A DNA stretch of 46,742 nucleotides, taken from Klebsiella pneumoniae (lineage in GTDB: Bacteria; Pseudomonadota; Gammaproteobacteria; Pseudomonadales; Pseudohongiellaceae). The translations under genes and the position numbers were made by a program. The notes under the pieces are model-generated. The model did no database searches. It worked only from the letters and a program-made list of their open reading frames with translations, and was not told the origin of the DNA. The DNA lies in contig CAMBPO010000017.1 in the NCBI GenBank assembly GCA_945869725.1, positions 1 to 46,742 on the forward strand, written 5' to 3'. Of the stretch, positions 8,798-17,408 are shown one piece after another (position 1 is the stretch's first letter; the number at the start of each line of letters is the position of its first letter).

Positions 8798-9880
8798 ATG
8801 TCTGATTTACACGTCATCGCCGGCCCTCATGCGCTGCAACATCTTCAGAAAAATGGTCTGCGCGCTCAAGACGTCAGTTGGCTGGCTGGTGCATCGGGTG
8901 GCCCCAAGTGGTTTGTTCTGTATGGTATGGACAAATATCTTGCGGGTGAATTTTTTACCACAGGCCATCAGCCTCTGCGCATGATAGGTTCATCTGCCGG
9001 GGCCTGGAGGCTGGCTTGTTACGCGCACTCAGATCCGGTATCTGCTTTGCAGCGATTGGCAACGCGCTACGCCGGTCAGGTGTATTCTGATCATCCGGAC
9101 AGGCATGAAATCAGCCGGGAGGCGCGCGCGATGCTGAACCTGATGCTCGGGGACAGCGGGGCCACAGATATCGCCACTAATCCGCACAGACGACTTTATG
9201 TCATTGCCGACCGCGCTCGTATGCTGGTTCGTTCAGATAAGCAATGGCCGTTAAATGCCGGTCTGTTGGCGGCAGCACTTTCCAATCTGGTGAGTCGCAA
9301 ATTGCTGACCCAGTTTTTTGAGCGTCATGTGTTCCACAACGCGCTGGACAGGCCGGATTTGAACTGGCTGCGGGACATGCCAACGACGTGGTTGCCGCTG
9401 CGCGAGGATAACGTCAGAGAAGTGTTGATGGCGACTGGATCCATTCCGCAGATCATGGAGTCAGTGCGTGATATTCCCGGCAGTGAAGATGCGGTTTATC
9501 GCGATGGAGGCATTACCGATTATCATCTGGATCTGCCTTTTAATACCCGTCCGGGGCTGGTACTGTACCCGCACTTTTACGCGGGCCTGGTGCCCGGCTG
9601 GTTTGATAAGTTTGTGGCCTGGCGTCGGGTAAATCCCCGTTACTTTGATAATGTGGTGATGTTGTGCCCGTCACGAGCCTTTGTTGAAAGCTTGCCCTTC
9701 GGAAAAATTCCGGATCGGAACGATTTTCGTCGCATGTCTCAGACTCGGCGTGTCGAGGCCTGGCACAAGGTGCTGGAGCAAAGCGAGCGGCTGGCAGAGG
9801 CCCTGCGTGAACTGGTGATTCATGGCAGGGGTATCGAGCACTTGCAACCGTTTACCACTCGCCGCAGCGGGCATCTTTGA
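8798..9880 (+). CDS. Patatin-like phospholipase family protein
   Basis: A 360-aa protein with the patatin catalytic set: a glycine-rich oxyanion region WLAGASGGPKW, nucleophile serine in MIGSSAGAWR (GxSxG), and the aspartate in YRDGGITDYHLDLP (DGG). Patatins are Ser-Asp dyad lipid acyl hydrolases. No signal peptide is visible, so it is probably cytoplasmic or membrane-associated. The oxyanion motif lies unusually close to the N-terminus, as in the subgroup of short bacterial patatins. First gene of a run with a small lipoprotein and a hotdog thioesterase, suggesting lipid or acyl turnover. A TATAAT about 50 bases upstream of the start may be a -10 box, but no matching -35 was found. Confidence 0.9.
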   Translation: MSDLHVIAGPHALQHLQKNGLRAQDVSWLAGASGGPKWFVLYGMDKYLAGEFFTTGHQPLRMIGSSAGAWRLACYAHSDPVSALQRLATRYAGQVYSDHPDRHEISREARAMLNLMLGDSGATDIATNPHRRLYVIADRARMLVRSDKQWPLNAGLLAAALSNLVSRKLLTQFFERHVFHNALDRPDLNWLRDMPTTWLPLREDNVREVLMATGSIPQIMESVRDIPGSEDAVYRDGGITDYHLDLPFNTRPGLVLYPHFYAGLVPGWFDKFVAWRRVNPRYFDNVVMLCPSRAFVESLPFGKIPDRNDFRRMSQTRRVEAWHKVLEQSERLAEALRELVIHGRGIEHLQPFTTRRSGHL

Positions 9881-9945
9881 ACAACCACACAATGGTATCC
9901 CGGGCACCAATCGCCCGAGCTTTATAAACCCGGAAGAGCAGTGAT

Positions 9946-10140
9946 ATGAACAGAGTAAGGGTGCGTGTTTTGATAGCGGCAGCGTTGATGCTGAGTTTGT
10001 CGGCCTGCCTGGGAACGGTGGTTGGCGCAGCCATAGATGTCAGCCTTGAAGTCGCGAAAGTGCCGTTTAAAGTCGCTGGTGCTGCTATCGATGTTGTGAC
10101 TGATGATGATGAAGATGAAGAAGACAAGGATGAGGACTGA
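9946..10140 (+). CDS. Small acidic-tailed lipoprotein
   Basis: A 64-aa protein with a lipoprotein signal: basic start MNRVRVRV, hydrophobic stretch and lipobox LSLSAC (Cys 21). A short Val/Ala-rich segment (GTVVGAAIDVSLEVAKVPFK) follows, then a tail of Asp/Glu (DDDEDEEDKDED). It resembles the short lipoproteins annotated as NF038104 in gammaproteobacteria, recalled rather than checked. No enzymatic motif. It sits 65 bases after the patatin gene and its stop directly abuts the GTG start of the thioesterase gene, so the latter two are coupled. Confidence 0.75.
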   Translation: MNRVRVRVLIAAALMLSLSACLGTVVGAAIDVSLEVAKVPFKVAGAAIDVVTDDDEDEEDKDED

Positions 10141-10587
10141 GTGAACATTAAAGAGGTCAGCCCGCAAGCCTATGGCATTGCGGAACACTTTCAGCATTGG
10201 CAGGGTGACTGTGCAGAAGATCACAATGGTCCATTCTTTTTTGCAGTGGACAATGATCAGGCAGAGACAGTCACCACCGCATTCAGGGTCAGAACCGAAA
10301 ACTGCAACGCTCACAAAACCCTGCATGGCGGTATATTGATGATGTTCGCCGACTATACTTTGTGTATTGCCGCGATTGGCGGTACCCACGAGGCGGTAGT
10401 GACAGTCACCTGCAACAATGAGTTTGTTGGCCCGGCCTTTGATGGTGATCTCGTGATCGGGCGCGCTGAGGTGACTCGTAAAGGCGGTTCACTGATTTTT
10501 GTCAGAGCGGTTATTGAAGTGGATGGTAAACCCATTTTGACCAGCAGCGGTGTGGTCAAGCGTGTTAAACGCCGGGAGTCGTCGTAA
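10141..10587 (+). CDS. PaaI-type hotdog-fold thioesterase
   Basis: A 148-aa single hotdog domain. The helix motif HKTLHGGILMMFADYTL (HGG followed by the catalytic acid, Asp) is diagnostic of PaaI/YbgC-like acyl-CoA thioesterases, followed by the strand patterns VTVTCNNEFVGPA and GDLVIGRAEVTRKGGSL. Hydrolyses acyl-CoA thioesters; chain preference unknown. Starts with GTG immediately after the lipoprotein stop, with GAGGA upstream. The last 23 bases overlap the convergent amidohydrolase gene. Confidence 0.88.
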   Translation: MNIKEVSPQAYGIAEHFQHWQGDCAEDHNGPFFFAVDNDQAETVTTAFRVRTENCNAHKTLHGGILMMFADYTLCIAAIGGTHEAVVTVTCNNEFVGPAFDGDLVIGRAEVTRKGGSLIFVRAVIEVDGKPILTSSGVVKRVKRRESS

Positions 10588-11614
10588 GGTGGTATACCCG
10601 CGCCGCTGTGCCATAAAATAGCGCATGTTTATCGTCTTCACTGAAGTCTGCCACCAGCTTTTTAAACGCGTTCCATAAAACCGGGTAACTGATGGACAGG
10701 CGGTCTACCGGGAAGTTGCTTTCAAACATGCAGCGTTGTGGCCCGAAACACTCAATGGTGTGCAGGTAATATTTTTTCTGCCAGCGCACCAGTTCATCGG
10801 AGTCCGCCGGCCGCTCTCGCGTATCCCAGCCAAAACCATTATCCGGCATCGCCAGACCGCCGAGTTTTGCCACCACATTGGGTGAACGCGACAGGCGTTT
10901 TATATCTTCTTTCCACTGGCTGAAGATGGCATCACGCGAGCCTTTGTAAACGCCCACACCAAGCGGCGTTCCGAAGTGATCCAGTACCAGGGTGGTTTCC
11001 GGGACGGCTTCAGCAAGATCACAAAAATCGACGTTCTGATGATGGTAATGCCAGGTGTCGTAGGTCAGACCCAACTCGCCAAGCAAGCGCACGCCTTTGC
11101 GGAAGTCTTCTCTGCCATACAGATACGGTGGTGCTCGTCCCGGAATCAGCAGATCTTCAGGTCGTGAATCACGTGCACCGGCATGTCTGATGCCCTTGAG
11201 TAATGTGCCAGCAAGCTCCTGATGTTGCTTGATAACCGATCTGAGCAGTTCAGGCTGATCTCCAAGGCACAGATTGACGTTGGCAACAATACCGTTCACC
11301 CGCGCCTGGTCTGCGTAGCTGCGACTGGCGGCGGCGATATCCGTAATCGTGCGGGTCTCACCCAGAGACTGCAGGTGTTCTGGAGCGTTTTTATCGTAAA
11401 AGGCGTGACATTCAATAAAGACTGTCTGCTCAATATTGTGGCCGCTGTTGGTGTCAGCAAAATACTCGTCCAGCAGATAATCACGATTAAAGCGATTGCG
11501 CCACAGATGATGATGGGGATCGATAATACGACGTTCGGGATCAATGATTTGTTCGCTAACCAGGCTGAGCCATTCGTCGCTGCCCGGAACACAGGTTGCA
11601 GATTGCTTATTCAT
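10565..11614 (-). CDS. Amidohydrolase family protein (PF04909, TIM-barrel metal hydrolase)
   Basis: A 349-aa amidohydrolase-2 family protein. The metal-binding start of the barrel is IIDPHHHLW. Further conserved blocks are TVFIECHAFY, VVAKLGGLAMPDNGFGW, MFESNFPVDRLS (ESNFP) and the C-terminal FYGTAARVYHL. Relatives include predicted TIM-barrel lactonases, decarboxylases and hydrolases of aromatic or lactone compounds; the substrate is not deducible. Monocistronic by layout, convergent with the thioesterase. Confidence 0.88.
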   Translation of the reverse strand: MNKQSATCVPGSDEWLSLVSEQIIDPERRIIDPHHHLWRNRFNRDYLLDEYFADTNSGHNIEQTVFIECHAFYDKNAPEHLQSLGETRTITDIAAASRSYADQARVNGIVANVNLCLGDQPELLRSVIKQHQELAGTLLKGIRHAGARDSRPEDLLIPGRAPPYLYGREDFRKGVRLLGELGLTYDTWHYHHQNVDFCDLAEAVPETTLVLDHFGTPLGVGVYKGSRDAIFSQWKEDIKRLSRSPNVVAKLGGLAMPDNGFGWDTRERPADSDELVRWQKKYYLHTIECFGPQRCMFESNFPVDRLSISYPVLWNAFKKLVADFSEDDKHALFYGTAARVYHLTTTPGV

Positions 11615-11732
11615 GTTACCCGCTCTGCCAGTTGATGTCGGAACCCATGCTACACCACGGCGCCTCAGGTCTGTAGTCTGCGGCGCTATGGTGTTTGAGT
11701 AGGATCAATAAATTAACAGGCAGTCGGTGGGC

Positions 11733-12008
11733 TTAATCGTAGCGATGGTAACGACGCGGTTTGATCGGCGCCAGCAGGAAGTAGAATATCCACGCAAACC
11801 ATGACAAGAAGATGATTGCCAGAATCCACGCCGCCTTTTCACCGCCCGTCGTTTTATCGGAATTCAGGATCAACAGAATCGGCAGCAGCCAGATAAACGC
11901 TGCGCCAAACAGCACCATCAGGCCCAGTCCTGCTCCAATCAACGGTAATGCCAGCACAAACAACGCGGCGAACACGATCAATGTGCAGATATTTTTGATG
12001 ATATTCAT
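11733..12008 (-). CDS. Small membrane protein with PLDc_N-like C-terminal helix
   Basis: A 91-aa protein with two or three transmembrane helices: one or two in residues 4-48 (ICTLIVFAALFVLALPLIG, then LMVLFGAAFIWLLPILLIL). The last (EKAAWILAIIFLSWFAWIFY) matches the phospholipase-D-nuclease N-terminal (PLDc_N) pattern, ending in a basic tail. No catalytic domain follows, so it is a free-standing version as found in many bacteria; function unknown. ATG 12008 is chosen because GGAG lies 9 bases upstream; a frame extending to 12086 lacks such a site. Confidence 0.7.
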   Translation of the reverse strand: MNIIKNICTLIVFAALFVLALPLIGAGLGLMVLFGAAFIWLLPILLILNSDKTTGGEKAAWILAIIFLSWFAWIFYFLLAPIKPRRYHRYD

Positions 12009-12222
12009 TTCTTCAGGCTCCAACCGGTCTGACGTGCCGGAAAACGGCGTTAAGCCACAGTGACAAAGTGTGTTGTATGTTGTCATTATGAGACAAGCCA
12101 GAACCGTGCCAGAAGTAAAAAATCATATAAAACATTATGTTAACTAAAAATAATGGTTGGTTGAGTGAGCCGGACCACTAATAGTTGGATAGCCGGCTTA
12201 CTTTTTGGTTAAAACCTGGCTG

Positions 12223-13776
12223 CTAACACATCGCTTGGATCAAAAAAGGACCTGCTTGCTGATAACTGCGGTTCAGCAGTGTGCACAACTCGTCTGCAGA
12301 CCTGGCTGTGGCGGAGGGCACTCCCATGCTGTTGGCCAACATGGCCCAGTCAATATCGGGATTGCCGATGTCAAACAAGCTTGCCGCGATGGGGCCGACC
12401 TCGGTGACTCCCAGGCGACCATACTCAACATTAAGAATGTTGTATTTGCGGTTGGCAAAAATCACCGTTGTGACATTCAATTGTTCACGAGCCTGCGTCC
12501 ACAAACTTTGAATTGTGTACGCCGCGCCACCATCGCCCAGTAACGCAAGCACTCGGCGCTGCGGGCAGGCTAATGCCGCGCCGGTAGACACTGGGCTGCC
12601 TTGGCCAATTGAACCACCCGTCAGACTCAGCCAGGTGTGCGGTGCAGCGTTCTGGCAGGCGGGTTGTGCTGCGTTACCCAGACCGGAATCCGTGGCCACG
12701 ATCGCTTGATCGGGCAGTGTTGCCGCAATCGCCTGAATCATATTGCGGGTGCTCATCTCACCGCTTGGCAGTGCGAGCTCGGCGCGTGCAAAGCATTTTG
12801 CAGTAGATGTAGAAGCTCCCAAGTGCTCGGCAAGTTGCTGCAGAGCGTCCAGCGCGTTTTCTTCAATCCGAGCCAGTGTATGCACCTGGCAGCCTTCGGG
12901 AACCAGTCTGCTGGGGGTCGTGCGGTAGGCAAAAAAGCTGGCTGGAGGTTGAGCGCCAACCAGAATCAAGTGCTGTACGCCCGCCAGTGACGCCAGAATG
13001 TGCTCGGGGAAATAAGGCATGCGCTCAACGTCGATGGCACCGGCGCCGCCGTCAACCCGCCCCGGAAAGGTGCCTGACATGATACGGCAGCCGGTTTTTG
13101 CGGCAATTTTTCCTGCCTGTTGCAGCGACGCCGCGCGCACACCATCGTGCTCCAGAATCATGACGCATTTCTCCCCCGATGCCAGAATGCTGGCAACCTG
13201 GGATATGTTACTGCTGTCGACCACTGCCCGCTGAGGCAGGCCATTCACCTTGGCACGGCCAGGTGAATCGCCCCAGGCAGCATCTGCGCCCAGTATCAAC
13301 GTCGATATCTGTCCCTGAGATCCGGGTGTAGCACGCAAACTGGCGGTATACGCATCTGCGCCGTCCTGTGCCAGGGTGTCTGCAGTGCTACAGGATTTTA
13401 TCCAGCAAGAGAAGTTACGCGCTAGTGTGTCTATGTCTGAGGTCAGCGGGGCATCAAAACCGATATGAAACTGTGGGTGGTTGCCCACCAGATTGATAAT
13501 CGGTGTGCCGGCCTTGCGTGCGTTGTGAAGATTGGCGATGCCGTTGGCCAATCCAGGCCCCAGATGCAACAAAGTTGCTGCTGGCTTACCTGTCATGCGA
13601 CCGTAACCGTCAGCCGCACCGGTGCAGACACCTTCAAAAAGTGCCAGCACACTGCGCATTTTGGGCACCTGATCCAGTGCCTGAACCAGATGCATCTCTG
13701 AGGTGCCGGGGTTAGCCAGACATAGTTCAACGCCACAATCGGCGAGTGTTTCAATAAGCGCTCTGGCACCATTCAT
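12223..13776 (-). CDS. Thiamine-diphosphate-dependent acetolactate-synthase-like enzyme
   Basis: A 517-aa protein with the three-domain ThDP enzyme layout. The N-terminal Pyr domain carries the catalytic-type glutamate in ALFEGVCTGAADGYGRM, a degenerate central domain spans about 190-320, and the C-terminal PP domain has the ThDP/Mg motif beginning GDGGAAYTIQSLW and ending about 30 residues later near FANRKYNIL. It resembles the single-subunit 'acetolactate synthase large subunit' group (IlvX-like) that lies outside the ilv operon; no small subunit is adjacent, so decarboxylase or lyase activity on another 2-oxo acid is equally possible. The start has GGAG 8 bases upstream. Confidence 0.85.
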   Translation of the reverse strand: MNGARALIETLADCGVELCLANPGTSEMHLVQALDQVPKMRSVLALFEGVCTGAADGYGRMTGKPAATLLHLGPGLANGIANLHNARKAGTPIINLVGNHPQFHIGFDAPLTSDIDTLARNFSCWIKSCSTADTLAQDGADAYTASLRATPGSQGQISTLILGADAAWGDSPGRAKVNGLPQRAVVDSSNISQVASILASGEKCVMILEHDGVRAASLQQAGKIAAKTGCRIMSGTFPGRVDGGAGAIDVERMPYFPEHILASLAGVQHLILVGAQPPASFFAYRTTPSRLVPEGCQVHTLARIEENALDALQQLAEHLGASTSTAKCFARAELALPSGEMSTRNMIQAIAATLPDQAIVATDSGLGNAAQPACQNAAPHTWLSLTGGSIGQGSPVSTGAALACPQRRVLALLGDGGAAYTIQSLWTQAREQLNVTTVIFANRKYNILNVEYGRLGVTEVGPIAASLFDIGNPDIDWAMLANSMGVPSATARSADELCTLLNRSYQQAGPFLIQAMC

Positions 13777-13874
13777 GGCTCTTTCTCCAAGTGGATAGAC
13801 TGATCAAGGCAGTTATCATAGGCATTGACCCGACACTCGGCAAGGCGGACGGCGGTGGATACCGGACTGAATAC

Positions 13875-13902
13875 TTGATTGGGGAACTTTCTTTGATATG
13901 AT
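13875..13902 (+). promoter_or_regulatory. Possible sigma-70 promoter for the DUF4105 gene
   Basis: TTGATT (13875-13880) and TATGAT (13897-13902) separated by 16 bases, about 120 bases before the proposed GTG start at 14025. Spacing and both hexamers are close to consensus; no other support. Confidence 0.35.
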
Positions 13903-14024
13903 GGCTCTGAATTTGAAGTACCCAACAGCAGCGCAAATTCCACTATTTATAGTAGCTTCGCAGATCATTGACTTCCTCCAATCCAGTATTTGAAGCCCTA
14001 GACGGCTTGACACAGGGAAAGCTT

Positions 14025-15389
14025 GTGCAGCGCAAACATCACAGAACTATGCTTGTTGTTTTGTTGCTTGCGCTCGGCATCCTCTGGTCAGCTGTATTGC
14101 CTGCACAGGTCGATAATCAGCCCGCTGACAACGCCGTTCAACTCACTGCGCAGGACCTGCCCGTCATCGATGACTTAAGGTCGATCCGGTTACCTGCAGA
14201 CTGGAACCGTGTGCAGTTTTTTCTGATCACTGTGGATGTTGGTAATCGTCTCTGGGATAACTTCGGTCATACAGCGCTGCGGATGGTTGATGAGAATTCT
14301 GACACCGATATTGTCTTTAATTGGGGGCTTTTTGATACCAGTGTTGGTTACCTGCGCTTCGGCGCAAATTTTGCCCGTGGCGTCATGGAGTATCAGCTGG
14401 GTGTGTCGCCGCCACACTGGGAACTTTCCCGTTATCAGGGCGAGGCACGCACCGTCTGGCAGGACCGCATTACGCTGACCAATGCGCAGAAGTTGCAACT
14501 GTATCAGCGACTGTCATGGAACCTGAGACCCGAAAACATCGTTTACAGCTATGACTATTTTTTTGATAACTGCACGACGCGTGTTCGCGATTACCTCAAC
14601 GAGGCGCTGATCGGAACACTGGCCGATCGCAGCCAGACGCTGGTGCCAGAGACCTTCCGTGATGAAGTGCAGGCGCATTATGCCAGCCTGCCGTTAATTG
14701 CTCTGTCTCTGGATGTGTTGATGAACGAACGCATAGACCGGCAGATGAGCCAGTGGGAACAAATGTTCTTGCCCGCCAGCTTGCGCGATCAGCTCGGCCG
14801 CCTGGGATTATTGACGGATACTGAAGTATTGGCACAGTTCACGCCCCCGCAAGACCGCTACAGTCCTTACCTTGTCACCAGTCTGTTGATGATGCCCTTG
14901 TTTCTGTTGTTGTTGTGCGTGCGCAAGGCTTCAATCGCCTCATTTTCAAGTCAGCCCGGTTTTACGCTGCGCGTGCCGTCAGTGAGTTACCGGGTACTGG
15001 GTTTGACGGGTTTGGTGATCAGCCTGTTCAGTGGTGTTTACGGGATTATCATGCTGTTAGGCTGGTTGTTTTCATCCCATCAGGACATGCATGCCAATAT
15101 TAATCTGCTGTTATTCTGGCCAACTGACTTGATGGGGCTGCTGCTGGCCACACGCTGGACGCTGGTGGGCAGCGCGCCGTCCGTGACCCGCGGCAGAAAT
15201 CAATTTGTGATGATTTACATGGCGTTGCATTTGCTGGCGGCCGTTGCGTACGTGTTTATGGGCCTGACTGGGCTCAGTCAACAAAACACGCTGTCACTGA
15301 TGATGTTTGTGATGCCGGTGCTGATTTTGTTTGCGCTGGTTCTATCAACGGCCGGTTTGAGGTCGGTGCGTTCGCTAAGCTTTACATGA
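14025..15389 (+). CDS. DUF4105 (Lnb N-terminal periplasmic domain) membrane protein
   Basis: A 454-aa protein. A signal/anchor helix (MLVVLLLALGILWSA) precedes the DUF4105 domain, whose hallmarks are visible: GNRLWDNFGHTALRM, VFNWGLFD, ARGVMEYQLG, and YSYDYFFDNCTTRVRDYL (Asn-Cys-Thr-Thr-Arg). The C-terminal third has four or five transmembrane helices. DUF4105 proteins resemble papain-fold hydrolases but their activity is not established. I choose GTG 14025 because AGGGA lies 6-7 bases upstream and it gives a basic n-region; TTG 13968 and ATG 14049 are alternatives. Convergent with uppP, 7 bases apart; any cell-envelope link is inferred. Confidence 0.82.
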   Translation: MQRKHHRTMLVVLLLALGILWSAVLPAQVDNQPADNAVQLTAQDLPVIDDLRSIRLPADWNRVQFFLITVDVGNRLWDNFGHTALRMVDENSDTDIVFNWGLFDTSVGYLRFGANFARGVMEYQLGVSPPHWELSRYQGEARTVWQDRITLTNAQKLQLYQRLSWNLRPENIVYSYDYFFDNCTTRVRDYLNEALIGTLADRSQTLVPETFRDEVQAHYASLPLIALSLDVLMNERIDRQMSQWEQMFLPASLRDQLGRLGLLTDTEVLAQFTPPQDRYSPYLVTSLLMMPLFLLLLCVRKASIASFSSQPGFTLRVPSVSYRVLGLTGLVISLFSGVYGIIMLLGWLFSSHQDMHANINLLLFWPTDLMGLLLATRWTLVGSAPSVTRGRNQFVMIYMALHLLAAVAYVFMGLTGLSQQNTLSLMMFVMPVLILFALVLSTAGLRSVRSLSFT

Positions 15390-15396
15390 CCGTAAC

Positions 15397-16206
15397 TTAC
15401 ACGACCGTGTTGTTAAACATCACAATCAGTAGCACACCCAGAGCGATGCGGTAAATCACAAACGGCTGCATCCCCATGCGTTGAATAAACGCCAGAAAAT
15501 AATAGATGCACAGGTAGGCACTGATACCTGACAGCACGACCCCTGCGGCCATTGCCGTCCAATCGACGGGTGTGTCGCTGTTAAGCAGTTCTATGCTCAG
15601 CAATCCGCAGGCAATAAGGATAACCGGAATAGACAGCAGAAACGAAAAGCGCGCTGCTGCCTCGCGGCTCAGTCCGAGAAAAAGAGCTGCAGTGATAGTG
15701 ATACCGGAGCGTGAGGTGCCTGGAAACAAGGCGATTGCCTGTGCTACCCCAATCAGCAGAACGTCCTGCCAGTTCAGTTGACGCTCTGTTCGTGTACCGC
15801 GATGTTTCCAGTCCGCCCAGCCAAGCGCCAGGCCAAACACAATCATGCCGGCTGCCAGATAAAGCGGTGAGCGCAGCACATCTTCCACAACGTCTTGAAA
15901 CGCGAGACCTGCCAGGCCCACAGGAATTGTGCCAAACAATACCGCCCAGGCCAGTTTGGCATCGGCATCCAGTTGACGGGTAAACAGCGAACGTGTCCAG
16001 CTGTGCGTCATAGCCAGAATATCCCGCCTGAAAAACACCAGCACAGCGGACAAGCTGCCCAGATGCAGCGCGACATCAAAGGCCAGGCCCTGATCCTCCC
16101 AGTTGGTGAACGCCGGCACCAGTATCAAGTGTGCTGAGCTGGAGACCGGCAGGAACTCTGTCACGCCCTGTACAACTGCCAACACAATTATTTGCAGCCA
16201 TTCCAT
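15397..16206 (-). CDS. uppP: Undecaprenyl-diphosphatase
   Basis: A 269-aa polytopic inner-membrane protein with both UppP/BacA active-site motifs: QGVTEFLPVSSSAHLIL near the N-terminus (Glu and Ser-rich) and FPGTSRSGITITAALFLGL in the second half. It dephosphorylates undecaprenyl pyrophosphate, recycling the lipid carrier for peptidoglycan and O-antigen synthesis, and confers bacitracin tolerance. Length is normal for the family. Separate from the SDR gene upstream by 39 bases on the same strand. Confidence 0.96.
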   Translation of the reverse strand: MEWLQIIVLAVVQGVTEFLPVSSSAHLILVPAFTNWEDQGLAFDVALHLGSLSAVLVFFRRDILAMTHSWTRSLFTRQLDADAKLAWAVLFGTIPVGLAGLAFQDVVEDVLRSPLYLAAGMIVFGLALGWADWKHRGTRTERQLNWQDVLLIGVAQAIALFPGTSRSGITITAALFLGLSREAAARFSFLLSIPVILIACGLLSIELLNSDTPVDWTAMAAGVVLSGISAYLCIYYFLAFIQRMGMQPFVIYRIALGVLLIVMFNNTVV

Positions 16207-16245
16207 TTAGTGTTCTCCCACGCCCAAGCGCCGCGCCATTATCAA

Positions 16246-17079
16246 CTAATACTTTTCCGGGTCAACCATGGGCGCCCAGTTGCCCATAAACTGCGCACCA
16301 TCCGCCACGATGCTGGCACCATTGATGTAGCGCGCGGCCGGGGAACACAGAAACAGGGTGATGGCTGCCATTTCCTCGGCGGTGCCCATGCGATGGGCGG
16401 GCACATCCCGCAGCGTACTGTCTGCCAGATCACCATACTCGGCCGAGGCAAATTCCTCTTCATGGACGCCGCGCGTATCGATTGTGCCCGGTGCCAGCGC
16501 GTTGATAGTGACACCATGACGGGCCAGGTAATAGGACATCGATTGTGTCATGCTCACCACACCGGCTCGCGCCGCGCCCGAATGCACAAAGGGTGGGGCG
16601 CCGCGATTAAACGAATAAACATGCACTATGTTGACAATAGCACCACTCCCTTGTTTGACCATCAACGGCGAGACCCGGCTGCACATGTTCCAGGTACCAT
16701 TCAGGTTAAGATCAACAACAGCGCGCCAGCCGTTGTCGCTGATTTCTGACGGTCGTGCCGGGAACTGGCCACCCGCGTTGTTAATCAAAAAGTCGATTTG
16801 CCCGAAGGTCTCGAGACTGCGCTGAAGCAGATTTTCTACCTCACCGGTGTTGCGGATATTCATTGGTACAGCAAGGCAGCCGGCTCCCAGTGCACGGATT
16901 TTTGCGGCGGCAGGCAGCAGATTCTCTTCACGGCGGCTGGCGATGACAACATTGGCGCCCAGTTGCGCAAATGCCTCGGCGATAGCTTGCCCGATGCCCC
17001 GCCCTCCGCCGGTAATCAGCGCAGTCTTCCCTTTGAAGAGTCCTGGCGCGAAGGTATCCAGTGGTGATGACGCTTGCAT
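16246..17079 (-). CDS. SDR family oxidoreductase, PECR/DECR-like, lacking the usual YxxxK
   Basis: A 277-aa Rossmann-fold reductase. The cofactor motif is TGGGRGIGQA (residues 23-32), followed by IDFLINNAGGQFPARP near residue 100. At the place of the catalytic Tyr-x-x-x-Lys the sequence reads PPFVHSGAARAGVVSMTQS, the 'HSGAARAG' pattern of peroxisomal trans-2-enoyl-CoA reductase and related dienoyl-CoA reductases rather than a classical SDR. Role inferred: NADPH-dependent reduction of an enoyl- or dienoyl-CoA. It is divergent from the acyl-CoA dehydrogenase pair, which fits. Start ATG 17079 has AAGGA 7 bases upstream. Confidence 0.85.
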   Translation of the reverse strand: MQASSPLDTFAPGLFKGKTALITGGGRGIGQAIAEAFAQLGANVVIASRREENLLPAAAKIRALGAGCLAVPMNIRNTGEVENLLQRSLETFGQIDFLINNAGGQFPARPSEISDNGWRAVVDLNLNGTWNMCSRVSPLMVKQGSGAIVNIVHVYSFNRGAPPFVHSGAARAGVVSMTQSMSYYLARHGVTINALAPGTIDTRGVHEEEFASAEYGDLADSTLRDVPAHRMGTAEEMAAITLFLCSPAARYINGASIVADGAQFMGNWAPMVDPEKY

Positions 17080-17408
17080 AGATAATCCTTGTTTAGTGGT
17101 GTTGGTGCGTCTTTGAACATGAGATTGTCATGTGCATTCAGCAATATCAGTGACGGCTGATGATAGCGAGGTCTGTGCAGGGCTAGCCAGTTAAAGACGC
17201 ATTTTTGTCGTAGAACAACTGCTCGGCTTTTCCGTTTTCAATGCGCGGTAAAAGTGGTAAAGTCCCCTGCGTTGTGACTTGACCCCGAGGTCATTGACCA
17301 GATCTGGTCGTTGGAATCAAGCGGAAAGATTTTGATATCCAATAGCCGGGCAACGTCGCCAACTACCTACATTCATTTGTTAATAAATTCAATTCTGGGA
17401 GAATCTCT
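17080..17408. promoter_or_regulatory. 329-base divergent promoter region between SDR and acyl-CoA dehydrogenase genes
   Basis: No gene seen. It must hold promoters for both directions. The most notable element is a perfect 14-base palindrome, GACCAGATCTGGTC, at 17296-17309, preceded by a GACC-N4-GGTC pair at 17281-17292. This could be the operator of a regulator of the acyl-CoA module; the CTGGTC/GACCAG half-sites recall GntR-family FadR sites but the arrangement differs. Confidence 0.4.

Noticed and set aside
12205..12990. Several plus-strand frames of 60-117 codons
   Set aside because: They lie entirely antisense to the acetolactate-synthase-like gene, which has a complete ThDP motif set and a good ribosome binding site.
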